From the NCBI RefSeq assembly GCF_023145115.1, contig NZ_JAGLEJ010000005.1, forward strand, positions 83,708 through 147,707: a stretch of DNA of 64,000 nt. The letters run 5' to 3'. The notes beneath the pieces were generated by a model. That model saw nothing but the letters and a program-made list of their open reading frames with translations. It was not told the DNA's origin and did not search any database. Shown here in pieces: positions 10,420 to 19,148 of the stretch. Within the stretch, counting starts at the first letter, position 1; the number at the start of each line of letters is the position of its first letter. This DNA comes from Algiphilus sp. (GTDB lineage Bacteria > Pseudomonadota > Gammaproteobacteria > Nevskiales > Nevskiaceae). The translations under genes and the position numbers were made by a program.

Positions 10420-12168
10420 ATGGCGGCGACGACCCACCCCGCGACCGCGCTGACCGCGCGCGCCCTGCTCACCGGTGCGGTGATCGGCGCGCTGCTGACG
10501 CCGTGCAACATCTACAGCGGCCTCAAGATCGGCTGGTCCTTCAACATGTCGATCGCCGGCGCGCTGCTGGGCGTGGCCTTCTGGCGGCTGATGCACGATC
10601 TGCTCGGCACACGGGCGTGGGGCCTGCCGGAGAATCTCGTCAACCAGACCACCGCCTCGTCGGCGGCCTCGATCATCTCGGGCGGTCTGGTGGCGCCGAT
10701 ACCGGCGCTGGCGCTGCTCGGCGGACCGGTGCCGGAAGGCGCGCTGCTGGTGGCGTGGGTATTCGCGGTCAGCGTGCTGGGGCTGGCCATCGCGGCGCTG
10801 CTGCACGGTCGATTCATTGCCGCGGGGCGGCTGCCCTATCCGGCCGGCACCGCGGCCGCCGAAACGCTGTCGAGCATCCACGGCGACAGTGCCGAGGCGA
10901 GCCGTCGCCTGCGCTGGCTGGCCGGTGCGGCCGGGGTCGCCGGCGGCGTCAAGCTGCTCGCCGAACTCAGCGGCGCGACCCTGCGCGCCGCGCTGCCGGG
11001 CAGCCTGCCGCTCGGTGGCAAGGCGCTGCCTTCGGTGGGATTCAAGCAGCTCGGCATCGCCCTGGACGGCTCCCTGCTCATGGTGGGCTTCGGCGCCATC
11101 ATCGGGCTGCGCTCGGGGCTGTCACTGCTGCTCGGCGCGCTGATCGCCTGGCTGGGACTGGCGCCGTGGCTGCTGGCCCGCGGCCTCGTCGCGCCCGGCG
11201 AGGCCGGTGGCATCTGGTTCGGCCCCCTGGTCGAGTGGCTGATCTGGCCGGGTGTGGCACTGATGACGGTGGGCGCGCTGGCGAGCCTGTGGCTGGGCCG
11301 CAGCGCGCCGGCTAGAGACGGCGCGCTATGCGAACCGACGCCCTTCCCGCTGCCGCTGGCGATCTACCTGCCCGCGGTGGTGGCCGCGGTGGCGCTGGTG
11401 GTGGTGCTGCAGGTGACGCTCTTCGACATCCCCGTGCTGGCGGCTGTCGCCGCGGTGGTTCTGGCGGCGGGCCTGGCCACCGTCGCGGCACGGGTGGTCG
11501 GCGAGACCGGCATCCCGCCCATCGGCGCACTCGGCAAGATCGCGCAGCTCGGCGTCGGCGCGGTCGCGCCGGGCACCACCACGCCCAACCTGATGGGCGC
11601 CAACGTCACCGGTGGCGCGGCCGGTCAGACCGCCGATCTGCTCAACGACCTGCGCGCCGGTCAGCTGCTCGGCGCACAACCGGCGCCACTGTTCGCGGCG
11701 CAGCTCGTGGGGGTGCTGGTGGGCAGCATCGCCGGCAGCCTGGCCTATCTCGTGCTGGTGCCGGATCCGGCCGCCACGCTGCTGACGCCGGAGTGGCCGG
11801 CGCCGGCCGTGGCCACCTGGAAGGCGGTCGCGGAAGTGATGGCGCAGGGCTTCGCGGCGCTGCCCGCGCTGAGCGTGCCGGCTACCGCCGTCGGTGCCCT
11901 GTCGGGCCTCGCGCTGGCGCTCTGGCAGCACCGCGCGCCGGCGCGCTGGGCACGCTGCGCGCCGAGCGCCAGCGCCGTCGGCCTGGCCTTCGTCATCCCC
12001 GCCTGGATCGCGTTCGGACTGTGTCTCGGCGCCGTGCTCGCGGCCGGCGCGAACCGTCTGGCGCCACGCTGGTCGGCGCGCTTCCTGGTGGCCGCAGCCG
12101 CCGGCCTCGTGGCCGGCGAATCGCTGGCGGGCGTGGTGTCGGCAGCGGTCGCAATGCTGGGCGGCTGA
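10420..12168 (+). CDS. OPT family oligopeptide transporter
   Basis: A 582-residue polytopic membrane protein with the hallmark OPT segment NIYSGLKIGWSFNMSI near residue 30, NQTTASSAASIISGG near residue 70, and LPYPAGTAAAETL near residue 140. A central region holds ARVVGETGIPPIGALGKIAQ followed by TTTPNLMGANVTGGAAGQTADLL, also typical. The family imports short peptides or metal-siderophore/peptide complexes, driven by protons. The actual substrate cannot be read from sequence. It stands alone between the cyd cluster and the toxin-antitoxin locus, and there is no strong ribosome site before the ATG at 10420. Confidence 0.9.
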   Translation: MAATTHPATALTARALLTGAVIGALLTPCNIYSGLKIGWSFNMSIAGALLGVAFWRLMHDLLGTRAWGLPENLVNQTTASSAASIISGGLVAPIPALALLGGPVPEGALLVAWVFAVSVLGLAIAALLHGRFIAAGRLPYPAGTAAAETLSSIHGDSAEASRRLRWLAGAAGVAGGVKLLAELSGATLRAALPGSLPLGGKALPSVGFKQLGIALDGSLLMVGFGAIIGLRSGLSLLLGALIAWLGLAPWLLARGLVAPGEAGGIWFGPLVEWLIWPGVALMTVGALASLWLGRSAPARDGALCEPTPFPLPLAIYLPAVVAAVALVVVLQVTLFDIPVLAAVAAVVLAAGLATVAARVVGETGIPPIGALGKIAQLGVGAVAPGTTTPNLMGANVTGGAAGQTADLLNDLRAGQLLGAQPAPLFAAQLVGVLVGSIAGSLAYLVLVPDPAATLLTPEWPAPAVATWKAVAEVMAQGFAALPALSVPATAVGALSGLALALWQHRAPARWARCAPSASAVGLAFVIPAWIAFGLCLGAVLAAGANRLAPRWSARFLVAAAAGLVAGESLAGVVSAAVAMLGG

Positions 12169-12280
12169 AGACCGGCATCGCATCGGTCGACGCTCCGCTG
12201 CCGCGCGCAGTGGAGCGCGCGCAGCGCATGCACCGTCGGGCAACAGCGTCGTGACACCTTGCCCACGGACGCGCCGATGA

Positions 12281-12324
12281 GTGCGTTTATGCACATTATT
12301 GCCTATAGTGTGCGTAAACGCACA
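12281..12324 (+). promoter_or_regulatory. Promoter and palindromic operators of the xre-res operon
   Basis: GTGCGTTTATGCAC (12281-12294) and TGTGCGTAAACGCACA (12309-12324) are near-identical inverted copies. The second is a perfect 7-bp-arm palindrome. They flank a TATAGT hexamer at 12304-12309 that fits a -10 element. A repressor bound to both would cover the promoter, as expected for toxin-antitoxin autoregulation by the Xre antitoxin. The block is AT-rich compared with its surroundings. Confidence 0.7.
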
Positions 12325-12336
12325 TGCGAGGACCGC

Positions 12337-12699
12337 ATGGAACACGCCACGCACCCGCTTTCCGTCGACGACCATCAGCTGGTCGCCAAGGCTGCGCGCC
12401 GGGCTGCCGGTGAGCTCGGGCTCACGCTGACCGAGCTCGGTGCCGTGGTCGGCGTCGGCCGGGCCAGGTTCTCGCGGCCGAATGCGCGCCTCGAGGGCAA
12501 GCAGATGGAGCTGGGTCTGCACCTGGTGCGCATCGCGCGCTCACTGTCGGCGATGACTTCCGGGGACAGCGGCAACATGCAGCACTGGCTGCGCACGAAG
12601 AACCGCGATCTCGGCGAATGCCCGGTCGAGATGCTGACCTCGGTGGAGGGCCTGATCCGCGTGGGGCAGTACCTCGACACCATGCGCGCCAAGATCTGA
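12337..12699 (+). CDS. Xre/MbcA/ParS family antitoxin
   Basis: A 120-residue protein with an N-terminal helical DNA-binding region (LGLTLTELGAVVGVGRARFSR reads as a helix-turn-helix). Its C-terminal toxin-binding domain carries VEMLTSVEGLIRVGQYLDTM, the MbcA/ParS/Xre pattern. Such antitoxins bind RES-domain toxins and repress their own operon. The ATG at 12337 is preferred because GAGGA lies six bases before it; the frame is open further upstream through the operator. The stop overlaps the toxin start as TGATG. The antitoxin looks intact although its toxin is interrupted. Confidence 0.88.
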   Translation: MEHATHPLSVDDHQLVAKAARRAAGELGLTLTELGAVVGVGRARFSRPNARLEGKQMELGLHLVRIARSLSAMTSGDSGNMQHWLRTKNRDLGECPVEMLTSVEGLIRVGQYLDTMRAKI

Positions 12700-13424
12700 T
12701 GCCGATCGAGGAAGCGCGCGCAACCGTCTCCGCGCGGGCGCACCGCTACGTCGAGTCGCAGAGCCATATCGCGACCAGCCAGTACGTCGACACCGAGGCG
12801 GAGCAGCTGCGCCTGGAAGAGCTGCTGGAGGCAAACAAGCCACGCATCCCGGACGACGCGCGCGGCCTCGACTGGCTGCTCCGCTCGCCGTTCCGCTACC
12901 CGCCCCTGCCCTACGGCAGCCGCTTCGGGTCCAGCAGGGAGCGCGGGATCCTCTACCTCAGCGAATCCATCGAGGCCCTCGAGTGCGAAATGGCGTTCTA
13001 CGCCTTCAAGTTCCTCGAGGCCATGGAAGCACCGCCGGCATGACCGATCCGACGCAGCGTGAACGTCGTCGACATTCCGGTACGCACCGCCAAGGGCATC
13101 GATCTGACACGGGTGGCGGAAGCCGACTGGCGGCCGCTGGTGGACCCGGACAGCTGGGCGGCGTCGCGACGGTTCGGGACGCGCGCCAGAGCGGCCGGTG
13201 CGCAGGCGATCCGCTACCCCGCTGCGCGCGTGCCGCCGCGCCCGACGGTCGCGCACTGCAATGTCGCGGTCCTCGCGCCCGCCGCGGTGGCGCACGCCGG
13301 CCGGCCGCCCATCCGCAACAGCTACCAGCTGATCACGTCTCCGGACGGGGTGCTGCAGCAGAACGCCACCAAGCGCTCGACCCGCTACTTTCCCGCCGCC
13401 GGCTTGCTCAGTCGCCCGTTCTGA
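12699..13424 (+). pseudogene. RES-domain toxin interrupted by an in-frame TGA
   Basis: RES toxins degrade NAD+. The first part (12699-13043, 114 residues) holds YGSRFGSSRERGILYLSE and ECEMAFYAFKFLEA, the N-terminal half of a RES domain. In the same frame, after TGA at 13041-13043, the frame continues PIRRSVNVVDIPV, DLTRVAEADWRPLVDPDSW, AIRYPAARVPP and CNVAVLAPAAV, the C-terminal half, to a stop at 13422-13424. One codon change (for example CGA or TGG to TGA) would restore a single protein of about 240 residues. No frameshift is needed. A GTG at 13059 could restart translation but lacks a ribosome site. Likely an inactivated toxin beside a live antitoxin. Confidence 0.85.
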
Positions 13425-13516
13425 TCGACGGACGAACCGGGCGAGCATCTTGCGGCGCATACGGTGGCAGACCTCGATACCCGCCGGCGGGATGGCGCGG
13501 ACAGGGCATCCGGACG

Positions 13517-15664
13517 CTAGCGCCGCATCCAGCGATGGAAGCGCTGCAGCCAGCGCAGCGCCGCTTCCGGCTTGTGCGCCTGCTTCCACTGTCCCGCGGC
13601 GAACTTGTTGGCCTCGGCCAGGGTGGGATAGATGTGGATGGTGCCGAGGATCTTGTTCAGACCGATCCCGTGCTTCATGGCCAGCACGTACTCGGCGATG
13701 AGCTCGCCGGCGTGCGGTCCGGCGATGGTCACGCCGAGAATGCGGTCGCTGCCGCGGCGCGTCAGGACCTTCACCAGCCCGTGGGCATCGCTGTCGGCGA
13801 TGGCGCGATCGAGGTCGTCGATGCCGTAGGTGGTCACCTCGACGTCCACGCCCTGCTCGCGGGCCTCGGTCTCGGACAGCCCGACGCGCGCGACTTCCGG
13901 GTCGGTGAAGGTGGCCCACGGCACCACCGAATAGTCGACGCGGAACTTCTTGAGGCTGCCGAACAGCGCGTTGACGGTGGCGAACCACGCCATGTGCGCG
14001 CCGACGTGGGTGAACTGGTAGGGCCCGGCGACATCGCCGACCGCGAAGATGTTGGGAATGCTGGTGCGCAGGTAGTCGTCCACCTCGATGGTCCGGTTGG
14101 TGGCGATGCCCAGCGTCTCCAGACCGTAGCCCTCCAGCCGTGCGGCACGGCCGACCGCGACCAGGATGCGGTCGAAGGCGATGCGATCCTCGCTGCCGTC
14201 GGCCTGCGCGACGATCAGTTCGGGCTGCCCGTCGGTCACCACGACTTCCCGCGCCTGCGTCCGCAGCCGGACGTCGACGCCCTCCCCGGCGAAGCGCGTG
14301 GCGATCATTTCGCCGAACTCCGGGTCCTCGCGCGGCAGCAGGCGCGGCGCCATCTCGACCTGGGTCACGCGGCTGCCGAGGCGCTGGAAGGTCTGCGCCA
14401 TCTCGCAGCCGATGGGTCCGCCGCCCAGCACCACCAGCCGCTCGGGCAGCTCGCGCAACTGCCAGAGCGTGTCCGAGGTCAGCGCCTCGACCTGCTCGAT
14501 GCCCGGGATCGGCGGCACGAAGGGCTCGGCGCCGGTGGCCAGCACGATGTGGCGCGCGGTCAGCCGCTGCCGGCTGCCGTCGTTGCGCGCGATGTCCACC
14601 GTCCACGGGTCGATGAGGCGGGCGGTGCCGAGCGCGACATCCACCCCCAGCCCGGTATAGCGCTCCACCGAGTCGTGCGGCTCGATCGCCTCGATGACCC
14701 GCTGCACGCGCGCCATGGCGTCGGGCAGATCGAACTCGGCGTGCAGCCGGCGCACGCCCAGCTCGGCGCTGCGCCGCGCGTCGGCGAGCAGACGCGCCGT
14801 GCGGATCAACGCCTTGGAGGGCACGCAGCCGGTGTTCAGGCAGTCACCGCCCAGTGCACCCTTCTCGACCAGCGTGACCTCGGCCCTGACCGCGGCGGCG
14901 ATGTAGGCGGACACCAGCCCGGCGCTGCCGCCGCCGATGACGATGAGGTTGCGATCGAAGGTCTTCGGGCGGGAGTACTGCCGGTAGACCCGCCGCGCCT
15001 TGACGATATCGACGATCTTCTTGGCGATCAGCGGGAACAGCCCGAGCAGCACGAAGGAACCGATCAGGCCCGGCGACAGGATGCCGCCGACGCCGTCGAG
15101 CTGGCCGAGCTGCGTGCCGGCGTTCACGTAGACCGCCGTGCCGGGCAGCATGCCGAGCTGCGAGACCCAGTAGAAGGTCCGCGTCCGCATCGGCGTCAGC
15201 GCCATGACGATGTTGATCAGGAAGAAGGGAAAGACCGGCACCAGCCGCAGCGTGAAGAGATAGAAGCCACCTTCCCGCTCGACCCCCTTGTTGATGGTCG
15301 CCAGCCGCTGCCGATAGCGCTTCTGCACCGCATCGCGCGCGACGAAGCGGGCGATGACGAAAGCGGCGGTGGCGCCGATGGTCGAGGCGAAGCTGACCAG
15401 CACCAGCCCCCAGCCCAGCCCGAAGATCGCGCCGCCCGCCAGGGTCATGACCGCCGCGCCCGGCAGCGAGAGCGCCGTGACGCCGACGTAGACCGCGAAG
15501 AAGCCGAGCGAGAACAGCACCGGGAAGGCGTCGCGCATCGCGACCACGTCGCCGCGCGCGGCCTTCAGGACCTCGAAGCTGAGGAAGCGGTCGAGGTCGA
15601 ACGCGAAGAAGGCCACCAGCGCGGCAGCGATCAGCGCGACGACGAACAGGCGATTGCGGGCCAC
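13517..15664 (-). CDS. VTT (TVP38/TMEM64) membrane domain fused to FAD-dependent disulfide oxidoreductase
   Basis: A 715-residue two-part protein. Residues about 1-230 form a DedA/TVP38-type membrane domain with an N-terminal anchor (RLFVVALIAAALVAFFAF), LSLPGAAVMTLAGGAIFG and FTLRLVPVFPFFLINIVMA. From about residue 240 it is a class I pyridine nucleotide-disulfide oxidoreductase. It has FAD motif LIVIGGGSAGLVSAYIAA, redox pair GGDCLNTGCVPSKALIR, a second nucleotide motif LVVLGGGPIGCEMAQTF, and the C-terminal dimer domain ending GTIHIYPTLAEANKFA. The enzyme half resembles mercuric reductase and dihydrolipoamide dehydrogenase but lacks an N-terminal mercury-binding domain. Substrate is unknown. 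The fusion would place a dithiol reductase at the inner membrane. Confidence 0.9.
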   Translation of the reverse strand: MARNRLFVVALIAAALVAFFAFDLDRFLSFEVLKAARGDVVAMRDAFPVLFSLGFFAVYVGVTALSLPGAAVMTLAGGAIFGLGWGLVLVSFASTIGATAAFVIARFVARDAVQKRYRQRLATINKGVEREGGFYLFTLRLVPVFPFFLINIVMALTPMRTRTFYWVSQLGMLPGTAVYVNAGTQLGQLDGVGGILSPGLIGSFVLLGLFPLIAKKIVDIVKARRVYRQYSRPKTFDRNLIVIGGGSAGLVSAYIAAAVRAEVTLVEKGALGGDCLNTGCVPSKALIRTARLLADARRSAELGVRRLHAEFDLPDAMARVQRVIEAIEPHDSVERYTGLGVDVALGTARLIDPWTVDIARNDGSRQRLTARHIVLATGAEPFVPPIPGIEQVEALTSDTLWQLRELPERLVVLGGGPIGCEMAQTFQRLGSRVTQVEMAPRLLPREDPEFGEMIATRFAGEGVDVRLRTQAREVVVTDGQPELIVAQADGSEDRIAFDRILVAVGRAARLEGYGLETLGIATNRTIEVDDYLRTSIPNIFAVGDVAGPYQFTHVGAHMAWFATVNALFGSLKKFRVDYSVVPWATFTDPEVARVGLSETEAREQGVDVEVTTYGIDDLDRAIADSDAHGLVKVLTRRGSDRILGVTIAGPHAGELIAEYVLAMKHGIGLNKILGTIHIYPTLAEANKFAAGQWKQAHKPEAALRWLQRFHRWMRR

Positions 15665-15785
15665 GGCGGCTCCTGCGGGCTGGCGGCGGACCCCATCCTA
15701 GACGGTCTCGCGCGCCGCCCGGTGCATGGCGGGACACATCGGGGACAGCGGACGCGGTCAGTATCGACCGCGACCGGCGCGCGGT

Positions 15786-17327
15786 CTACGACGGACCGTC
15801 CGGATCGGCGGTGCGCGCGTCCGGCCCGGTGCCATCCGGCGCGGGCACCATCCAGTCGGGAAACTGCTCGGCGAGATAGGCGCGCAGCGCACCCATCGGC
15901 TGCGTGCCGCTGCCGTGGGAGCCGATCAGGTCGCCGCTGGCGAGCCCGTGCCAGCTCAGTGCGCTGTAGAACTGGCGAGCCAGCTGCGGACTCTGCGCCT
16001 CGCGTCCGGGCGAATAGAGATCGGCGACGAAGGTCAGCGCCGCATCGTCGACCCGCACCGCCAGCATGCCGGCGGCGTGATCGTTGGGCACATTGATGAC
16101 GGTGAGCGCGCGCGCGTCGGTGGCGATGCGCTCCCGCCCGCTGACGGTGCGCACGGCGACGTCGCCGACATCGCGTCCGCGCGCGATCACATCGCGGAAG
16201 AAGCCTTCGGCCTCGCGCCCGACCACCAGCTCGGCGCCGGTGCGCAGCAACGGCATCAGACCGCCGCTGTGGTCGCTGTGGTGATGGGTGACGACGACGC
16301 GGCGCAGCGGACGATCCGGCCAGCGCTCGTCGAGCATGCGCAGCAGGGTCTCGCTGCGCGCCGGGTGCAGCGGCGCGTCGACCAGGGTCAGGCCCCGATC
16401 GTCGACCACCACCAGCGCGTGGTGGCTGCCGCCCACGACATGGAAGATCCCGTCGGCACGCTCCTCGAACGCGACGTTGCCGGTCTGGTCGCGATCGGCA
16501 CCGGCGCCCATGGCGAGCCGTCGCGTGACCCAGTGTCCCGCGGCGCGGATCCAGACCGGCGCCTCGGCGCTCTTCGGACGCGCCGGCGGCGCGCAGTCGG
16601 GATCGACCGTCTCGACCGGCGTGACGGCGATGTCGGTGAGGCGCTCGCGGCGCAGCAGCTGACCGCCCAGCCGCTGCTCGATGCGCGTCGGCATGCTCAG
16701 GCCCGCCACCTCGCGCCAGCCGCTGTAGGCGATCTCGTGCGGCACGTCGCCCCGCGGCCAGTCGTGCTGCCGTGCGCTCGCCACCAGCGGCACGCCACCG
16801 GCGGCATCACTGGTCTGGTCGCGCGCCACCGACAGTGTCCAGCGCGTGCCGGCCAGACTGATCTCCCGGCTGCTGCCGGCACTGCGCCCGGGCCAGAAGA
16901 GCGGCACCCGGAGCCACAGATCCGAAAAGCGCACCGCGCGCCGAGCCGGCGACACGGCGCCCTCGGCGGAGCGGAAACCGTCGCGGCCGGTGACCACGCC
17001 ACCGTCGGCGGTGAGCTGCTCCAGGTAGCGGAAGGTGGCGGAGAACGGGTAGTGCGTGCGCACCTCCCAGCGCAGTTGCGCCTGACGGACCTGCGGCCAC
17101 CAGTGCACTTCGGCGCGATCCTCCGACACCGGGCGCGCGGCGCCGCCGGGCGTGTGGGTCTGGCTGGGATCGAAGTTCTGGCCGGTGGCGATCCAGCGGA
17201 TCTCGGCGACCTCGCAGTGCGTCAGCGCCGCGGCCGGTGCCGCAACGCCGCCACCGGCCGCGCACAGGAGCGCGATGATCGCCCGCCGGATGGTGCCGTG
17301 CGATGCGCTGCGCCTCGCTGTGCTCAT
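15786..17327 (-). CDS. Exported metallo-beta-lactamase-fold hydrolase
   Basis: A 513-residue protein with an N-terminal signal-like stretch (RRAIIALLCAAGGGVAAPAAALT), then about 200 residues of beta-rich sequence. A C-terminal MBL domain follows, with the zinc motif THHHSDHSGG, an early VVGGSHHALVVVDDRG strand and NVPNDHAAGML further on. The ATG at 17327 is preceded by AGGGAG. The gene follows hvfC by 26 bases on the same strand, so it is probably cotranscribed. The layout recalls secreted MBL-fold hydrolases linked to periplasmic redox or thiol chemistry, but no substrate can be named. Whether it serves the RiPP cluster is open. Confidence 0.8.
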   Translation of the reverse strand: MSTARRSASHGTIRRAIIALLCAAGGGVAAPAAALTHCEVAEIRWIATGQNFDPSQTHTPGGAARPVSEDRAEVHWWPQVRQAQLRWEVRTHYPFSATFRYLEQLTADGGVVTGRDGFRSAEGAVSPARRAVRFSDLWLRVPLFWPGRSAGSSREISLAGTRWTLSVARDQTSDAAGGVPLVASARQHDWPRGDVPHEIAYSGWREVAGLSMPTRIEQRLGGQLLRRERLTDIAVTPVETVDPDCAPPARPKSAEAPVWIRAAGHWVTRRLAMGAGADRDQTGNVAFEERADGIFHVVGGSHHALVVVDDRGLTLVDAPLHPARSETLLRMLDERWPDRPLRRVVVTHHHSDHSGGLMPLLRTGAELVVGREAEGFFRDVIARGRDVGDVAVRTVSGRERIATDARALTVINVPNDHAAGMLAVRVDDAALTFVADLYSPGREAQSPQLARQFYSALSWHGLASGDLIGSHGSGTQPMGALRAYLAEQFPDWMVPAPDGTGPDARTADPDGPS

Positions 17328-17353
17328 GCGTCTCCCTGCCCGCGTCGCGGGGT

Positions 17354-18106
17354 TCAGGTGTGCCTGGTGCCTATCAGGATGTCGGATTCGCGCCAGTTTT
17401 GCATCTGCCGCGCGCCCTCGGCGCGCAGTGCCGCCGGGTCGGCGCCGGACTCGGCGGCGATGCGATCGAGCAGCGTCCCGCCGGCGGCCGGCTCGGCCGC
17501 GATCAGCGCGATCAGCCGCGCCGACAGGGCGTTGAGCTCGGTGAATCGGACCGCGTCGTGCCGATTGCGGTGCACCACCAGCCAGGTGGGCTGCCCAGGC
17601 GGCGCATCGGGCTGCGATTCCGGCGCGATGCGATGCACGGGAAAGCGGTAGGCCAGCGGCCAGGCAAGCGGAGAGAGCACCGGCACGCCCGCCAGCAGAT
17701 CGCCATTGGGATCGGCGTGACCGGGGTCGGCCTCCGCCGGGTCCACTGCCAGCGCCAGCTCCACCCATTCGTAGTGCGCCAGCTCGGCCGCGAAGGGCGG
17801 GAGCCCGTCGGGCAGATGCTCGCCCGCCTCGAGGAAGGCGACCAGCTCGCCCGCCACTTCCTGGAACAGCGGCGTGCCGCTGGCGTGGTAGCGCAGGAAG
17901 GCGCGCACCAGATCTTCCCAGCGCCGGGTATCGAGGATGCTGCGCAGCACCGGGAAGGCGTTGCCGACGAGCCCTTCGTTGGTGCGGAAGACGAGCTCGT
18001 TGTAGACCCGCATGCGGCGCTCCGGCACATCGTCCGGCCGCGGATGCGCCTCCGGGGCGCGCACGTGCGCGGCGAAGGCGCGCTGCAGATCCTGGAAACC
18101 GCTCAC
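17354..18106 (-). CDS. hvfC: HvfC/DUF2063 family RiPP maturation protein
   Basis: A protein of about 250 residues of the DUF2063 (HvfC/BufC) family. These partner with DUF692 maturases and are thought to bind the precursor peptide leader. Visible family features are RMRVYNELVFRTNEGLVGNAFPVLRSIL in the N-terminal helical domain, YHASGTPLFQEVAGELVAFL, and AHYEWVELAL. The C-terminal domain contains WLVVHRNRHDAVRF, LNALSARLIALI and a final helix. GTG codons at 18121 and 18106 are both possible; 18106 (reading VSGFQDLQ) fits the usual N-terminus better. It is separated from hvfB by the PF10118 gene, an unusual arrangement for the cluster. Confidence 0.82.
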   Translation of the reverse strand: MSGFQDLQRAFAAHVRAPEAHPRPDDVPERRMRVYNELVFRTNEGLVGNAFPVLRSILDTRRWEDLVRAFLRYHASGTPLFQEVAGELVAFLEAGEHLPDGLPPFAAELAHYEWVELALAVDPAEADPGHADPNGDLLAGVPVLSPLAWPLAYRFPVHRIAPESQPDAPPGQPTWLVVHRNRHDAVRFTELNALSARLIALIAAEPAAGGTLLDRIAAESGADPAALRAEGARQMQNWRESDILIGTRHT

Positions 18107-18173
18107 AACGCCGTCCCGCACCGGCGCGCGCCGCCGTCGCCGGCGGCACGCCCGGATGCGACGACGCCCGCGA

Positions 18174-19034
18174 TCAGGCCGCGGCGGCGGCAGTCGCGCG
18201 CGTGCGCGGCTTCTCGACCTCGGCGACCAGCGCCTCGATCTGCTCGAGGTAGTGGCTGTTGTCCTGATCCCACGGATGGAAGCCGGGGCGGAAGTACTCC
18301 GCCCAGGGCAGCACCAGCTTGCGCAGATGGCCGACCTCGCCGAAGGTGAAGCGGAACAGCGTGCGCCAGCCCTTGACGTCGGTCAGCTTGCCCTCGGCGC
18401 GCAGGATGCGCAGGTAGAAGTTCGCCACCAGCGGCCAGAAGATGGCGGTGGCCGCCAGCATGCCGAAGGCGCGCAGCGCATAGGCCTGCGGCCCGCGTCC
18501 CATGACGCGGTCCCAGACATCGAAGGCCACCGCCTTGTGCTCGGTCTCCTCGAGGGCATGCCAGTTCCAGATCCTGGCGAACTGCGGCTGGGCGTTCTCG
18601 AGGATGCGCGGATCCTTCAGCAGGCCGTCCGCCATGATGGCGGTGTAGTGCTCCAGCGCGATGGTCGCCGAGAGCCGCCACGCCGCGGGCGTGCGCTTCT
18701 TGAGGGAGTCGAGCAGACGGCTGACGGTGCGCTCCATGTCGCGCGCCTGCGGCACCGCTGCGTACAGCGCCTCGTTGTACTCGTCGTGCTCGCGCCCGTG
18801 CATCGCCTCCTGGCCGATGAAGGCCGTCACGGCGGCCTTCAGCTCGGGCTCGGTGATGCGGTCCCGATAGGCCCGCACGGCGTCGATGAACATGCGCTCG
18901 CCTTCCGGGAAGAAGATCGACAGCGTGTTCATGAACTGGGAGAAGTGGACACTGCCACCGTTCCAGTCGTTGATGCGATCGGCCGGCAGCGAGAACGCGA
19001 GATCGCGGCGCTGCGGCATGACACTGGTCGACAT
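18174..19034 (-). CDS. PF10118-type predicted metal-dependent hydrolase
   Basis: A 286-residue, mostly helical protein matching the PF10118 family. It shows INDWNGGSVHFSQFMNTLS, FFPEGERMFIDAVRAY, FIGQEAMHGREHDEYN and the later WHALEETEHKAVAFDVW. The paired E-x6-H segments (EAMHGREH and EETEHK) resemble a ferritin-like diiron or other metal site. The family's reaction is unproven. The ATG at 19034 is preferred over the GTG at 19046 because GGAG lies six bases before it. A good promoter sits 37 bases upstream, so the gene can be expressed apart from hvfXAB. It splits hvfB from hvfC. Confidence 0.8.
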   Translation of the reverse strand: MSTSVMPQRRDLAFSLPADRINDWNGGSVHFSQFMNTLSIFFPEGERMFIDAVRAYRDRITEPELKAAVTAFIGQEAMHGREHDEYNEALYAAVPQARDMERTVSRLLDSLKKRTPAAWRLSATIALEHYTAIMADGLLKDPRILENAQPQFARIWNWHALEETEHKAVAFDVWDRVMGRGPQAYALRAFGMLAATAIFWPLVANFYLRILRAEGKLTDVKGWRTLFRFTFGEVGHLRKLVLPWAEYFRPGFHPWDQDNSHYLEQIEALVAEVEKPRTRATAAAAA

Positions 19035-19070
19035 GTTCGGCTCCACGTAATAGTGACATCGATTGATGGC

Positions 19071-19099
19071 AGATTAGCGTGGTGCGGCGCACAAATCAA
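19071..19099 (-). promoter_or_regulatory. Putative sigma-70 promoter for the PF10118 gene
   Basis: On the minus strand TTGATT (19099-19094) and TAATCT (19076-19071) are separated by exactly 17 bases, about 37 bases before the start codon. This lies in the 114-base gap after hvfB and would split the cluster into two transcription units. Seen in sequence only. Confidence 0.5.
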
Positions 19100-19148
19100 C
19101 CCTGTTCAATGGAATGGTACACGGCCGCGGATGGACGGTGGCGCGGGC

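Noticed and set aside
13041..13043. TGA in the RES toxin read as selenocysteine
   Set aside because: RES toxins are not selenoproteins and no selenocysteine insertion hairpin is evident just after the codon. A nonsense change is simpler.
12983..16096. Plus-strand open frame of about 1000 codons opposite the VTT-oxidoreductase gene
   Set aside because: It is an antisense artefact of GC-rich third positions; the minus-strand gene has complete motifs.
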